Assembly: GCA_963701815.1 (NCBI GenBank)
Contig: CAVPBN010000050.1
Location: 1 to 64,000, forward strand
Length of the DNA stretch: 64,000 bases
Direction of reading: 5' to 3'
From: AP-15 sp963701815
Lineage (GTDB): Bacteria; Pseudomonadota; Alphaproteobacteria; ATCC43930; CGMCC-115725
The position numbers and the translations under genes were made by a program. Shown piece by piece: positions 1 through 8,350 of the stretch. Each line of letters opens with the position of its first letter. The first letter of the stretch is position 1. Under the pieces are notes generated by a model. That model was not told where the DNA came from. It was given only the letters and a program-made list of their open reading frames with translations, and ran no database searches.

Positions 1-525
1 GATCAGGCAATAGCAATAGGCGGTCCGGCCGAACAGATCGAACGGGTAACGGCCGAAGATCGGCCAGACCTGCATCCCTTGCAGCCCATCGTCGCCGCCG
101 GTCAGCCAGCTCGCCTTGTTGACCGCCTCATACAGCATCGAGGCGACGACCAGGGTCAGCATCAGCAGGGTCAGCCCGGTCGTGCGCAAGATGACGAGGC
201 CCGACAACAGCCCGATCAGCGCCGCCACCGCCGCTCCGGCCAAAAGACCGGTGATCGGCTCGCCCCAGCCATGGGCGGCGAGGAGTCCTGCGGCGTAGGC
301 GCCGGCGCCGAAAAACGCGGCTTGGCCCAGCGTGACGATCCCGGCGTAGCCGAGCACCAAATCGGCCGAGAGCGCGAACAGGATCGTCGCCAGGATCTGG
401 GCGCCGAGCGGCAGATAGGAGGGGAAGGCGAAATAGGCCGCGACCGCGATCAGCCACGGCGCCAATTCGAGCAGCGAGATATGGTGGCGCCGGGCAAAAC
501 TGCCGACTGCGCCGCGATCGGCCAT
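1..525 (-). CDS. livM: Branched-chain amino acid ABC transporter permease, LivM-type (partial)
   Basis: This is the N-terminal 175 codons of an inner-membrane permease; the gene runs off the left edge of the window. The reverse strand reads MADRGAVGSFARRHH from an ATG at 525, followed by hydrophobic helices and the LivM-type motif GQAAFFGAGAYAAG near residues 67-80. LivM pairs with LivH to form the channel of HAAT-family importers for branched-chain amino acids, other amino acids or amide-like solutes. Its ATG shares one base with the TGA of the upstream livH-like gene, so the two are translationally coupled. The ATPase genes (livG, livF) would be expected to the left, outside the window. The true substrate cannot be told from sequence. 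Confidence 0.88.
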   Translation of the reverse strand, partial: MADRGAVGSFARRHHISLLELAPWLIAVAAYFAFPSYLPLGAQILATILFALSADLVLGYAGIVTLGQAAFFGAGAYAAGLLAAHGWGEPITGLLAGAAVAALIGLLSGLVILRTTGLTLLMLTLVVASMLYEAVNKASWLTGGDDGLQGMQVWPIFGRYPFDLFGRTAYCYCLI

Positions 526-1397
526 CACGCCCGTCCGAACAGGCCGCGCGGCCGCCACAACAGTATTGCCAGCGTCAGAGCATAGATGAAGAAGGCCCCG
601 AATTGCGGCGCCAGGAACTTTGAGGCGGTATCGCAGACGCCGAGCAGGACCGCGGCAAAAAACGGTCCGCGGATATTGCCGAGCCCGCCGACCGCGACGA
701 CGATTAGGAAATATATCAGGTTCTGCAATGCATAGCCCGGATTGACCGACAACAGGTCGGCCCCCAGCGCACCGCCCAAGCCGGCGAGCCCGCTGCCGAG
801 AGCGAAGGTCGCCATGAACAGTCGCGAGGTGTCGATGCCGACCGCCTGGGCCATCCGCAGATTGTCGACGGCGGCGCGCACTCGGGCGCCGAAGCGGGTG
901 CGCTCGACCGCAAGCCACAGCGCCGTCACCAGTGCTGCGCCGCACAGAATCAAAAAGCTGCGGTAGGCGGGAAAGCTGCGGAAACCCAGATCGACCCGGC
1001 CGCTGAGCCATGCCGGCGGCTGCAACGGCTGCTGCAGCGGCCCCCATAGATAGGTCGCCCCGGCCACCGACATGAAGGCGAGCCCGATCGTCAACAGCAC
1101 CTGGTCGAGTTCGTCGCCGCCGTAGAACCGCCGATACAATAGGCGCTCGACCGGGATGCTCGCCGCCACCACCGCCGCCGCAGCGCCAAGCAATGCCAGC
1201 GGAAACGGCGCGCCCTGGTGCTTCATCAGGCTGGTCGCTACATAGCCGCCGGCCATGGCGAAGACGCCGTGCGCCAGATTGACGAACCCCATCAGCCCCA
1301 TCGTCACCGACAGGCCGACCGAGATCAGATAGAGCACCATCGCGTAGGCGAGGCCGTTGAATGCGATGTCTACCGCAACCGAGAAAACATCGTGCAT
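525..1397 (-). CDS. livH: Branched-chain amino acid ABC transporter permease, LivH-type
   Basis: A 290-residue multi-spanning permease of normal family length. The N-terminal region contains the LivH signature NLAHGVFAMAGGY at about residues 39-51, after a first long hydrophobic helix, and there are several further membrane segments. It forms the inner-membrane pore with LivM and takes solute from a periplasmic binding protein. The gene starts 24 bases after the binding-protein stop and ends in a one-base overlap with livM, so binding protein, LivH and LivM form one minus-strand operon. Family assignment is firm. The substrate is an inference only, because HAAT importers also carry amides, urea and aromatic-derived acids. 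Confidence 0.92.
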   Translation of the reverse strand: MHDVFSVAVDIAFNGLAYAMVLYLISVGLSVTMGLMGFVNLAHGVFAMAGGYVATSLMKHQGAPFPLALLGAAAAVVAASIPVERLLYRRFYGGDELDQVLLTIGLAFMSVAGATYLWGPLQQPLQPPAWLSGRVDLGFRSFPAYRSFLILCGAALVTALWLAVERTRFGARVRAAVDNLRMAQAVGIDTSRLFMATFALGSGLAGLGGALGADLLSVNPGYALQNLIYFLIVVAVGGLGNIRGPFFAAVLLGVCDTASKFLAPQFGAFFIYALTLAILLWRPRGLFGRA

Positions 1398-1421
1398 CGC
1401 CGCAAGCCCGCTCGACAGAGA

Positions 1422-2624
1422 TTATTTCGGCGGATTGAGCTCTTTCCACGGGTCCTTGACCATCGGGATCGTCGCGATCTCGACATTGGCGAGCTTGCCG
1501 CCCACCTTCTCGACACGCCGGATATAGATGTTCTGAATGACGTCGCGTGTCTTAGGATCGATCGCGATCGGCCCGCGCGGGCTGTCCGGGTCCTTCCAAT
1601 GGGAAAAGAACGCCATCGCCTCGTCGGCGGTAAACTTGCCCTTGGTCGCCTTGACCAGGTCGAAGATCATAGCCATCCCGTCCCAGCCGTCGACCGAGAA
1701 GAAATCGGGGATGGATTTGTCGCCGTAGGCGCGCTTCCACGCCGCCAGAAAGGCCTCGTTGGCCGGCCGCTTGCCCGCGACCGAATAAGTGCCGGAGGTA
1801 ATCAGGCCGAGCGGTATATCGCCCATATTCGGCAATTCCTCGTCCGGCAGCAGATCCTGGGGTGCGGCGATCTTGATCCCGGCCTCGCGCAGGCCGACCT
1901 CGCTGATCGCCCGGATCATCGCCGTAGCCTGGGTGCCGGCCGGCACGAAGATGAAGGCGACTTGGGGCTTGGCGTCCTTGATGCGGTGCACGAACGGTGC
2001 AAAGTCGGGATTGGCCAGCGGAAACCGGTCGGCGCCGACGATCTTGCCGCCGCCATCGGTGAAGGCCTTGGTAAAGGCCGCCTCGGCGTCATGGCCGGCG
2101 ATGAAGTCGGTGACCGCGGTGTACCCGGTCTTCCAGCCCTGCTCCGCCGCCCATTTGCCGATCGGGTAGGATACCTGCCACAGGGTAAAGGTGACCCGCA
2201 CCACATAGGGCGAGATCCGCGGTATCGAGACGCCGGCGGCGGCGTAGCTGAGCACCAGCGGCACCTTCGCCTGCGCGGTCATCGGCGCCACCGCGGTGGC
2301 GACCGGCGACAGGACGACGCCAGTCAGCAGCTGCACATGGTCGCGGGTGATCAACTCCTGCGCCAGCCGCTTGCCGACCTCCGGGTTGGAGGTGTCGTCG
2401 CGCTTCAGGATCTCGATCTTGACGCCGGGCGGCAGGTCTTTCTCGTGCTCCTTGACATAGAGATCGCTGCCTTTCCAACCCTGGTCGGCGGGCTGAGCGA
2501 CAAAGCCGGTAAAGCTGTTGATCAACCCGATCTTGACGGTCTGCGCCGCTACCGGCGCCGCGGCCGAGAAGAACATGATGCTGATCAATGCAACGGGCGC
2601 CAGTCTGAACAATCCGCACCGCAT
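1422..2624 (-). CDS. ABC transporter periplasmic binding protein, LivK/Peripla_BP_6 type
   Basis: A 400-residue secreted solute-binding protein. The first 27 residues form a signal peptide (Arg, then a hydrophobic stretch, ending APVAAQ), and the mature chain starts TVKIGLINSFTGF, the typical first strand of Peripla_BP_6 proteins. It captures a small amino-acid-like ligand in the periplasm and hands it to the LivH/LivM pair encoded just downstream. It is the first gene of that operon. The family includes binders of leucine, amides, urea and aromatic acids; nothing visible fixes the ligand. Neighbouring catabolic genes (amidohydrolase remnant, maleylacetoacetate isomerase) make a non-branched-chain substrate plausible but unproven. 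Confidence 0.9.
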   Translation of the reverse strand: MRCGLFRLAPVALISIMFFSAAAPVAAQTVKIGLINSFTGFVAQPADQGWKGSDLYVKEHEKDLPPGVKIEILKRDDTSNPEVGKRLAQELITRDHVQLLTGVVLSPVATAVAPMTAQAKVPLVLSYAAAGVSIPRISPYVVRVTFTLWQVSYPIGKWAAEQGWKTGYTAVTDFIAGHDAEAAFTKAFTDGGGKIVGADRFPLANPDFAPFVHRIKDAKPQVAFIFVPAGTQATAMIRAISEVGLREAGIKIAAPQDLLPDEELPNMGDIPLGLITSGTYSVAGKRPANEAFLAAWKRAYGDKSIPDFFSVDGWDGMAMIFDLVKATKGKFTADEAMAFFSHWKDPDSPRGPIAIDPKTRDVIQNIYIRRVEKVGGKLANVEIATIPMVKDPWKELNPPK

Positions 2625-2717
2625 CGCGAGCCTCCTTGCCGGATTTCTCGCGGCAGTTTAGCACGCCCCAGGTCTTCGGTCGGCGCAATCTCGAAGTTCG
2701 CCGGCGGCGACGATCGG

Positions 2718-2915
2718 CTACGGATGCCGGCCGACTGCCCACAGCACGGTCAACGACAGCGTATAGAAAAAGGCTGCGGCAAATATCGCCGCCGCACCCC
2801 ATCGTGCCCATTTTGTCAGCCCGTATCCGCGCTTCGTCCGCGGCAGTATGGCGACGCCGACAAACAGCAGCACAGCGACGGCGGCAAGCAGACGGATCAG
2901 CCGGTCGTCCGGCAA
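2718..2915 (-). CDS. Small two-helix membrane protein, hypothetical
   Basis: A 65-residue ORF lying between the importer operon and the broken amidohydrolase. It has two hydrophobic stretches, about residues 9-24 and 39-60, separated by a basic loop (PRTKRGYGLTKWARW). That layout fits a small inner-membrane protein with a positively charged cytoplasmic loop. I do not recognise the family. The charge and hydrophobicity pattern supports a real gene better than a chance frame, but in such GC-rich DNA a short ORF remains uncertain. Confidence 0.5.
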   Translation of the reverse strand: MPDDRLIRLLAAVAVLLFVGVAILPRTKRGYGLTKWARWGAAAIFAAAFFYTLSLTVLWAVGRHP

Positions 2916-2935
2916 ATCGATCGACCCAGCTGGAC

Positions 2936-4040
2936 CTAGGCCCGGCCCGCCGTCACGTTATCGCGCCGTTTGGCGGCGGCTGCGGCCTTGGCGAAATCGT
3001 CCTCGGCAAAGCCGTAGAGGCGGGCGCCGCCGCCGAGGATCTTGCCGCCGATCTCGGGGGTGATGCTCGGATTGGTCAGCACCCTCTTCGAGACGTCGGG
3101 GAAGCTCGAATCGAAATGCGGGAAATCGCTCGACACGCAGATATTGTCGGCGCCGCCGAGCAATTCGACGATGGCGCCGACCTCGCGCTAGCCGCTCTCG
3201 ATCGCCGAGAAGCAGTTGCGGTGCCAATATTCGAACGGCGACAGTTTCAGATAGGGCGCGTCCGAATCGTGGTGCTGGCGCCGATCCCATTCGATCCGGC
3301 CCAACGGGCCCGGCACCCACCGGCTCTGCGCCTCGAGGGCCACTTTGAGGCGCGGGTAGAACTCGAAGATGCCGCCCAGCATCAGCGCGATCAGCGCCAA
3401 TTGCATCTCGGTCGAGTGGCTGGCGACATGGCGCATGAAGCGGTTTTCGCCCAACCGCGGCTCGATCGTCGAATATACGATCCGGTGCCCTCGTGAAAGC
3501 ACAACGGGATCTGCATCTCCTGCAGCATGCCGTAAAAGCGGGTCCCAGTAATTCGAGTGCCAATAGCGGCCATTGACGTAGTTGGGCCGGACAAAGGCGC
3601 CGACCGCGCCGTACTCGGTGACGCAGCGGTGCAATTCGGTACAGGCGAGGTTGACGTCATGGATCGGCAGCATCGCCGCCATCTTTCAACTGGTCGGGGC
3701 TGTGCTGGATGAATTCGTGCAGCCAGTCATTGTAGGCGCGGCAGATCGCATTGAGAGGGGTCCATGTCGTCGCGCGCGAGAACGACAGGCCGGCGGTCGG
3801 GAACAGACGGCGATGTCGATCTCCTCGAGTTCCATGCCGATGACTGTGCTTCGGCGTCGTAGCCGCGCTCGACCGCGAACATCACATGGTGTTGGGCGCT
3901 GCGAGACCAGCGGGCCGCGGATCCGGTTGATTGCGAGATGTTGCAGTCATTGCTGGTCGGGGTGCCGTCGAAGAACCACAACGGCCGCCGCCGCATCCCG
4001 GTGCTGCCGCCGTCGACCGGCCGCATCGGCGCCGACGCGG
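2936..4040 (-). pseudogene. Amidohydrolase-2 family protein, broken by amber codon and frameshifts
   Basis: The reverse strand holds a recognisable amidohydrolase_2 protein in pieces. The C-terminal third (ICVSSDFPHFDSSFP and onward) and the middle part (PIHDVNLACTELHRCVTEYG, IFEFYPRLKV) are in one frame but are separated by an in-frame TAG at 3188-3190. Two cancelling frameshifts flank the segment GMLQEMQIPLCFHEGTGSY (about 3480-3540). At least one more shift lies between 3700 and 3900, where the start of the protein (RPLWFFDGT, then MELEEIDIAV, then ARDDMDPS) is spread over different frames. The family are metal-dependent TIM-barrel hydrolases or decarboxylases. The right-hand boundary is approximate because the original start is not recognisable; HlyIII ends at 4041. 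Confidence 0.8.
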
Positions 4041-4727
4041 CTACCGCACCAGCGCGACCACCGCCAGGTAGTGGGAGGCGGCCCCGGCCGCGACGAAGCC
4101 GTGCCAGATCGCTCGGTGAAACGGCAGCCGGCGCCACAGGAAGAACACGATCCCGATCGTGTAGAAGGCGCCACCCAGCATGATCAGGCTCAATACCGGG
4201 CGCGAGGCGATGCCCGGGCCGACCGCGACCATCGCGGCCCAGCCCAGCGCGATGTAGATCGCGGCGGAATGATGGACACGCCCGATCGGATAGCGCAGCT
4301 TGACGAAGATGCCCGCGGCGGCGGCGAGCCAGACCGTCGCGGCGGGGCCGTAACCGCCGCCGCCTCCGCCGATCGCGAACGGGGTGGCGGTGGCGGCGAT
4401 CATCGCAAAGATCGCGGCATGGTCGAGCCGGCGCAGCAGCCCCCGTCGCGGCGTGTCGAACGCCGCCGCGTAGCACAGTGCGCAGCCGAACATTACCGGC
4501 AATATCGCGGCGTAGATCGCGATTGCGGCGACGATCGGCGCCGCGCGCGGCGCGGCAAAAGCCGTCTCGAGCAAGGCAATTGCACCGGCCGAGGCAAGCA
4601 GCAGTCCGACTGCCAGCACGACCAGATCAACTCTGCGCTCGGCCCGGCTCGACGACCATGCCGGCCGAACGGGCCGGCGCTCCGTTCCGATCCCGGCCGA
4701 GGCGGCCGCTTTCGCCGATGCGGTCAC
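4041..4727 (-). CDS. Hemolysin III / PAQR-family membrane protein
   Basis: A 228-residue integral membrane protein with about seven hydrophobic helices. Family marks are RLDHAAIFAMIAATATPF in the middle and HGFVAAGAASHYLAV at the C-terminus, which supply the two downstream His positions of the HlyIII/PAQR metal site. The usual N-terminal histidine motif is not evident: the first helix reads ERRVDLVVLAVGLLL. The GTG start at 4727 is chosen because it overlaps the TGA of the upstream maleylacetoacetate isomerase (GTGA) and gives normal family length. An upstream ATG at 4967 would add 80 residues that read antisense-like, out of frame through maiA. The cellular role of bacterial HlyIII proteins is not well defined; toxin activity should not be assumed. 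Confidence 0.8.
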   Translation of the reverse strand: MTASAKAAASAGIGTERRPVRPAWSSSRAERRVDLVVLAVGLLLASAGAIALLETAFAAPRAAPIVAAIAIYAAILPVMFGCALCYAAAFDTPRRGLLRRLDHAAIFAMIAATATPFAIGGGGGGYGPAATVWLAAAAGIFVKLRYPIGRVHHSAAIYIALGWAAMVAVGPGIASRPVLSLIMLGGAFYTIGIVFFLWRRLPFHRAIWHGFVAAGAASHYLAVVALVR

Positions 4728-5368
4728 TCGGCGTCGGGCTGTTTCGAGGGATGCGCCTCGGCGAAGGACGGCATCGCCATGCAGTTGTCGTAAATTCGCA
4801 TGACCCGCGGATAAGGGTCGAGCGGGCAGTCGAAGGTTTTGGCCGGGGTGACCTGCGTCACCAGGCAGATGTCGGCGATAGTCGGGAGCGCGCCATGGCA
4901 GAACGCCCCGCTGGCCGGGTGCTCGGCGAGCAATGCCTCGATCGCCGCCAGCCCGGCGGTCAGCCAATGCTGGATCCAGCCCGCTCGTTGCGCGTCGCTG
5001 AGCTTCAGATAGTCGCTCAGATAGTGCCGGATGCGCGGCACGATCAGCGGATGCGAATCGGCGGCATTGATCAGCGCCATCCCGCGCACCCAGGCGCGCG
5101 ATGCCGTGTCGGCCGGCAGCAACGGCGGCTCCGGGTAGCGCTCTTCGAGATACTCCAGAATCGCCAGCGACTGGAACAGCTTGACCCCGCCGTCGATCAA
5201 GGTCGGCACTACCATCTGCGGGTTGATCGCCCGGTAATCGGCGGCGAGCTGGTCGCCGCGTTCGAGGTGCAGAAACGTGTCATCATGCGCCAGCCCCTTG
5301 AGGTTCAAGGCGATGCGGACGCGAAAACTCGCTTGCGAGCGGTAGTAGGTGTAAAGTTTCAAAAGCAA
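4724..5368 (-). CDS. maiA: Maleylacetoacetate isomerase (zeta-class GST)
   Basis: A 214-residue cytosolic enzyme, the usual length for MaiA. The N-terminus carries YYRSQASFRVRIALNLKG (residues 8-25), the zeta-GST active-site loop that binds glutathione, and QSLAILEYLE follows near residue 66. In the homogentisate branch of tyrosine/phenylalanine catabolism it converts maleylacetoacetate to fumarylacetoacetate using glutathione. The partner genes (homogentisate dioxygenase, fumarylacetoacetase) are not in the window, so maleylpyruvate isomerase activity in the gentisate route remains possible. It overlaps the HlyIII gene by four bases and is divergent from threonine aldolase across a 117-base gap. 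Confidence 0.88.
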   Translation of the reverse strand: MLLKLYTYYRSQASFRVRIALNLKGLAHDDTFLHLERGDQLAADYRAINPQMVVPTLIDGGVKLFQSLAILEYLEERYPEPPLLPADTASRAWVRGMALINAADSHPLIVPRIRHYLSDYLKLSDAQRAGWIQHWLTAGLAAIEALLAEHPASGAFCHGALPTIADICLVTQVTPAKTFDCPLDPYPRVMRIYDNCMAMPSFAEAHPSKQPDAE

Positions 5369-5485
5369 TCTCCGATCGGATCGGCGGGACCGTGGTTGAT
5401 CGCGACCGGATGGTCAATATCACCTTTTCGCGCAACCGCCCGATCGGTGCGGACGATGCGAATATCCACAGGCTGAGGTTTCTCG

Positions 5486-6523
5486 ATGGGGAGTATCGAC
5501 CTTCGCTCGGACACTGTGACCCTGCCGGCCGCCGGCATGCGGCAGGCGATGGCTGCGGCGCCGGTCGGCGACGACCAGTATGGCGAGGACCCGTCGGTCA
5601 ATCTGCTGCAGCAGCGGATCGCTGGCCTGCTCGGCAAGGAGGCCGCGCTGTTCGTGCCGAGCGGTACGATGGCGAACCAGATCGCCCTGAAGATCCTGAC
5701 CCGGCCGGGCGACGAGGTAGTGCTCGGCGACGAGGCGCATATCGTCTGGCATGAATCGGGCGCCGGCGCGGCGAATTCCGGCGTGCAGTTCGCGGTCGCG
5801 GGCCGGGGCGGCCTGTTCACCGCTGCCGATCTGCGGGCCGCCTACAAACCGCCCGGGCATATCGTCTTCCCGCCGACGGGTTTGGTCGCGGTCGAGAACA
5901 CCCATAATCGCGGCGGCGGGGTCGTCTTCCCGCAAGACCAGGCCGAGGCGATCGGCGCCGCAGCGCATGAACTCGGCATCGCCAGCTATCTCGACGGCGC
6001 CCGGCTGTTCAACGCCGCGGCAGCTTCTGGCCGCAGGCTCGCCGATCTCGCGGCCCCGTTCGACCTGGTCTCGGTGGCCATGTCGAAAGGGCTCGGGTGT
6101 CCGGTCGGCAGCGTGCTCGCCGGCCGCCATGCGTATATCGCGCGCGCCCACCGCGCCCGACGCATGTTCGGCGGGGCGATGCGTCAGGCCGGCATCCTGG
6201 CAGCGGCCGGGCTGTGGGCGCTCGACCATCATCTCGACCGGCTGGCCGAGGACCATGTTAATGCCCGGCTGCTGGCCGAAAAGCTGGCCGGTTTGCGCGG
6301 GGTCGAACTCGACCTGGCGACCGTCCAGACCAACATCGTGATCTTTCACATGGCCGAGGGCATGCCGGACGCGGCGGCGATCGTCGCGGGGGCCGCCGAA
6401 GCCGGGGTTCTGGTCTCGGTCTTTGGCGTGCGCACCGTGCGCGCTGTCACCCATCTCGACGTCGGCCGCGAGGAATGCTGCCATGCCGCCGATCTCCTCG
6501 CCGATATTATCGAGCATTGCTGA
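5486..6523 (+). CDS. ltaE: Low-specificity L-threonine aldolase
   Basis: A 345-residue fold-type I PLP enzyme that cleaves L-threonine or L-allo-threonine to glycine and acetaldehyde in the cytosol. Visible features are the N-terminal DLRSDTVT, the PLP-phosphate region PSGTMANQ (58-65), the EAHIVWHE stacking-histidine region (83-90), DGAR (170-173) and the PLP lysine K201 in AMSKGLGCPVG. Length is normal. The ATG at 5486 begins exactly at the conserved MGSIDLRSDT block. It stands alone on the plus strand, divergent from maiA. It probably serves glycine supply or threonine breakdown; the threonine dehydratase gene nearby at 8.4-9.3 kb handles the same amino acid by another route. Confidence 0.93.
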   Translation: MGSIDLRSDTVTLPAAGMRQAMAAAPVGDDQYGEDPSVNLLQQRIAGLLGKEAALFVPSGTMANQIALKILTRPGDEVVLGDEAHIVWHESGAGAANSGVQFAVAGRGGLFTAADLRAAYKPPGHIVFPPTGLVAVENTHNRGGGVVFPQDQAEAIGAAAHELGIASYLDGARLFNAAAASGRRLADLAAPFDLVSVAMSKGLGCPVGSVLAGRHAYIARAHRARRMFGGAMRQAGILAAAGLWALDHHLDRLAEDHVNARLLAEKLAGLRGVELDLATVQTNIVIFHMAEGMPDAAAIVAGAAEAGVLVSVFGVRTVRAVTHLDVGREECCHAADLLADIIEHC

Positions 6524-6851
6524 CCCGCGATCCCTTGGTGGGCGGTGCCGGACAGAGTGCGAGCAAGCGCGCTCGCGGATCATCGGTGCCGCTTTCGCGG
6601 TGATGATGGGGCAAGAGCCCCTATCCTCGCTCAGCCCGCGCCTCGGAGCATGCGACATCGTCGCCGAGCGGGCGCGTGAAATCATGGCCTCTTTCGCGGC
6701 CCCGAGTTCGGCGACCGGGTTGGAGTTATTCCCGTAATAGACGCGATTCGGATGCCGCAAAGCGTCGCTCTCGACGCGGGCGGCGGGACGCGCCAATCTG
6801 CTCGTCGGCGGCACCACGAAGGATGCTGGACATGGCACCGGGAGGAGGAAT
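6524..6851. other. Intergenic stretch, no gene seen
   Basis: These 328 bases between threonine aldolase and the FAD oxidoreductase hold no ORF that I can support. A short hairpin (GGGG-CAAGAG-CCCC) at about 6606-6619 is weak and lacks a U-tract. The promoter of the oxidoreductase should be near the right end; a GGAGGAG run lies 5 bases before its ATG and is a good ribosome binding site. Confidence 0.6.
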
Positions 6852-8255
6852 ATGGCGGATTGCATAGCAGTCACCAAAACCGGCGCGGAGCGGGTGGTCG
6901 AGGGGGCGGCTCTCGATGCGTTCGCGGCGGGGTTTCGCGGGGAGCTGCTGCGACCCGGTGAACCGGGATACGATGCGTCCCGCAAAGTCTGGAACGGGAT
7001 GATCGACAAGCGCCCGGCCTTGATCGCGCGGTGCGTCGGGGCGGCCGATGTCGTCGCCGCGGTGAATTTCGCCCGCGACCACGATCTGCTGCTGTCGGTC
7101 CGCGGCGGCGGCCACAACATCACCGGCAACGCCGTCTGCGAGCGCGGACTGATGCTCGATTTGTCGCCGATGAAGGGCGTGCGGGTCGATCCGGCCGGGC
7201 ACCGGGCGCGCGCCGAGGCCGGCCTGACCTGGGGCGAGTACAACCGCGAGACCCAGGCCTTCGGTCTCGCCAGCACCGGCGGGGTGGTCTCGACCACCGG
7301 CATCGCCGGGCTGACCCTGGGCGGCGGCCTCGGCTGGCTGATGGGCAAGCACGGGCTCAGCTGCGACAACCTCGTCTCGGCCGACATCGTCACCGCCGAC
7401 GGCAAACTGCTGACGGCGAGCGCCGAGCAGCACCCGGAATTGTTCTGGGGCCTGCGCGGCGGCGGCGGCAATTTCGGGGTCGTCACCTCGTTCGAGTACC
7501 GGCTCCATCCGGTCGGTCCGGTATTGGCCGGCATGGTATTGCACCCGCTGGCCAAAGCGCGCGAAGTCCTGCGCTTTTACCGCGAGTATGCGCGCTCCGC
7601 TCCGGACGAGCTGACCGCGTTTGCCGCGATGATGACCTCGCACGAGGGCGACCCGGTCGTCGCCGTCGTCGTCGGCTATATCGGCGATCTCGACGCCGGC
7701 GAAAAGCTGGTGGCCCCGCTGCGGAAGTTCGGCATGCCGCTGGTCGACACGATCGCGCCGATGTCCTACGTGCAGTTGAACATGCTGTTCGACGCCGCCT
7801 TTCCCTATGGCGGGGTGCAGCGCTACTGGAAATCGAGCTTTCTGAAGGAGCTCGGCGACGACGCGCTGGAGGTCCTGGTCGATCGGGCGGCGACATTGCC
7901 GTCGCCGATGTCGATGGTCGGGTTCTTTCATGTCCACGGCGCCGCGACCCGGGTCGACCCGGACGCGACCGCCTTTGGGCTGCGCGACGACCAGTGGGAT
8001 TACGATGTGATCTCGCAATGGGACGATCCGGCCGAATCCGCCCGGCACATTCAGTGGACGCGCGAGTTCTGGACCGCGGTCGAGCCGTTCGCCACCGGTG
8101 CGGTCTACGTCAACCATCTCGACGCCGAAGAGGGCGCGCGGATCCGGGCGGCCTACAGCAACAGCAGCAGCTATGGACGGCTCGTCGCGCTGAAGAACAA
8201 ATACGACCCGACCAACCTGTTCCGCCTCAACCAGAACATCCGCCCGACCGTGTAG
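6852..8255 (+). CDS. FAD-binding oxidoreductase, berberine-bridge-enzyme-like
   Basis: A 467-residue flavoprotein of the PCMH/VAO group. The FAD-binding half carries SVRGGGHN (82-89), whose His88 is the usual covalent flavin attachment site, then GIAGLTLGGGLGWL. The C-terminal BBE segment ends with YDPTNLFRLNQNI, the flavin-contacting strand conserved in this group. I do not see the second, cysteine-type attachment, so a single covalent bond is likely. Members oxidise sugars, alcohols or alkaloid-like compounds, giving H2O2 or reducing another acceptor; the substrate cannot be told. A strong GGAGGAG ribosome site before the ATG fixes the start. There is no signal peptide, so it is cytosolic. 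Confidence 0.88.
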   Translation: MADCIAVTKTGAERVVEGAALDAFAAGFRGELLRPGEPGYDASRKVWNGMIDKRPALIARCVGAADVVAAVNFARDHDLLLSVRGGGHNITGNAVCERGLMLDLSPMKGVRVDPAGHRARAEAGLTWGEYNRETQAFGLASTGGVVSTTGIAGLTLGGGLGWLMGKHGLSCDNLVSADIVTADGKLLTASAEQHPELFWGLRGGGGNFGVVTSFEYRLHPVGPVLAGMVLHPLAKAREVLRFYREYARSAPDELTAFAAMMTSHEGDPVVAVVVGYIGDLDAGEKLVAPLRKFGMPLVDTIAPMSYVQLNMLFDAAFPYGGVQRYWKSSFLKELGDDALEVLVDRAATLPSPMSMVGFFHVHGAATRVDPDATAFGLRDDQWDYDVISQWDDPAESARHIQWTREFWTAVEPFATGAVYVNHLDAEEGARIRAAYSNSSSYGRLVALKNKYDPTNLFRLNQNIRPTV

Positions 8256-8350
8256 CGACGCCCCTCCGACGGCTTCTGCGACCCACCGGGGAAAGGGGGG
8301 ACGCGCGGATGGCGGGCGCCCGCCCAACACGCCGCCGGTTTCGCGGACGC

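Noticed and set aside
1218..2939. A long plus-strand open frame over the LivK/LivH region.
   Set aside because: It is opposite a convincing binding-protein and permease pair and looks like a GC shadow.
4041..4727. Hemolysin activity for the HlyIII-family gene.
   Set aside because: The family name is historical; the sequence shows a PAQR-like membrane protein and gives no evidence of a toxin.
6606..6619. Short GGGG/CCCC hairpin after threonine aldolase as a terminator.
   Set aside because: The stem is only four base pairs with no U-tract.
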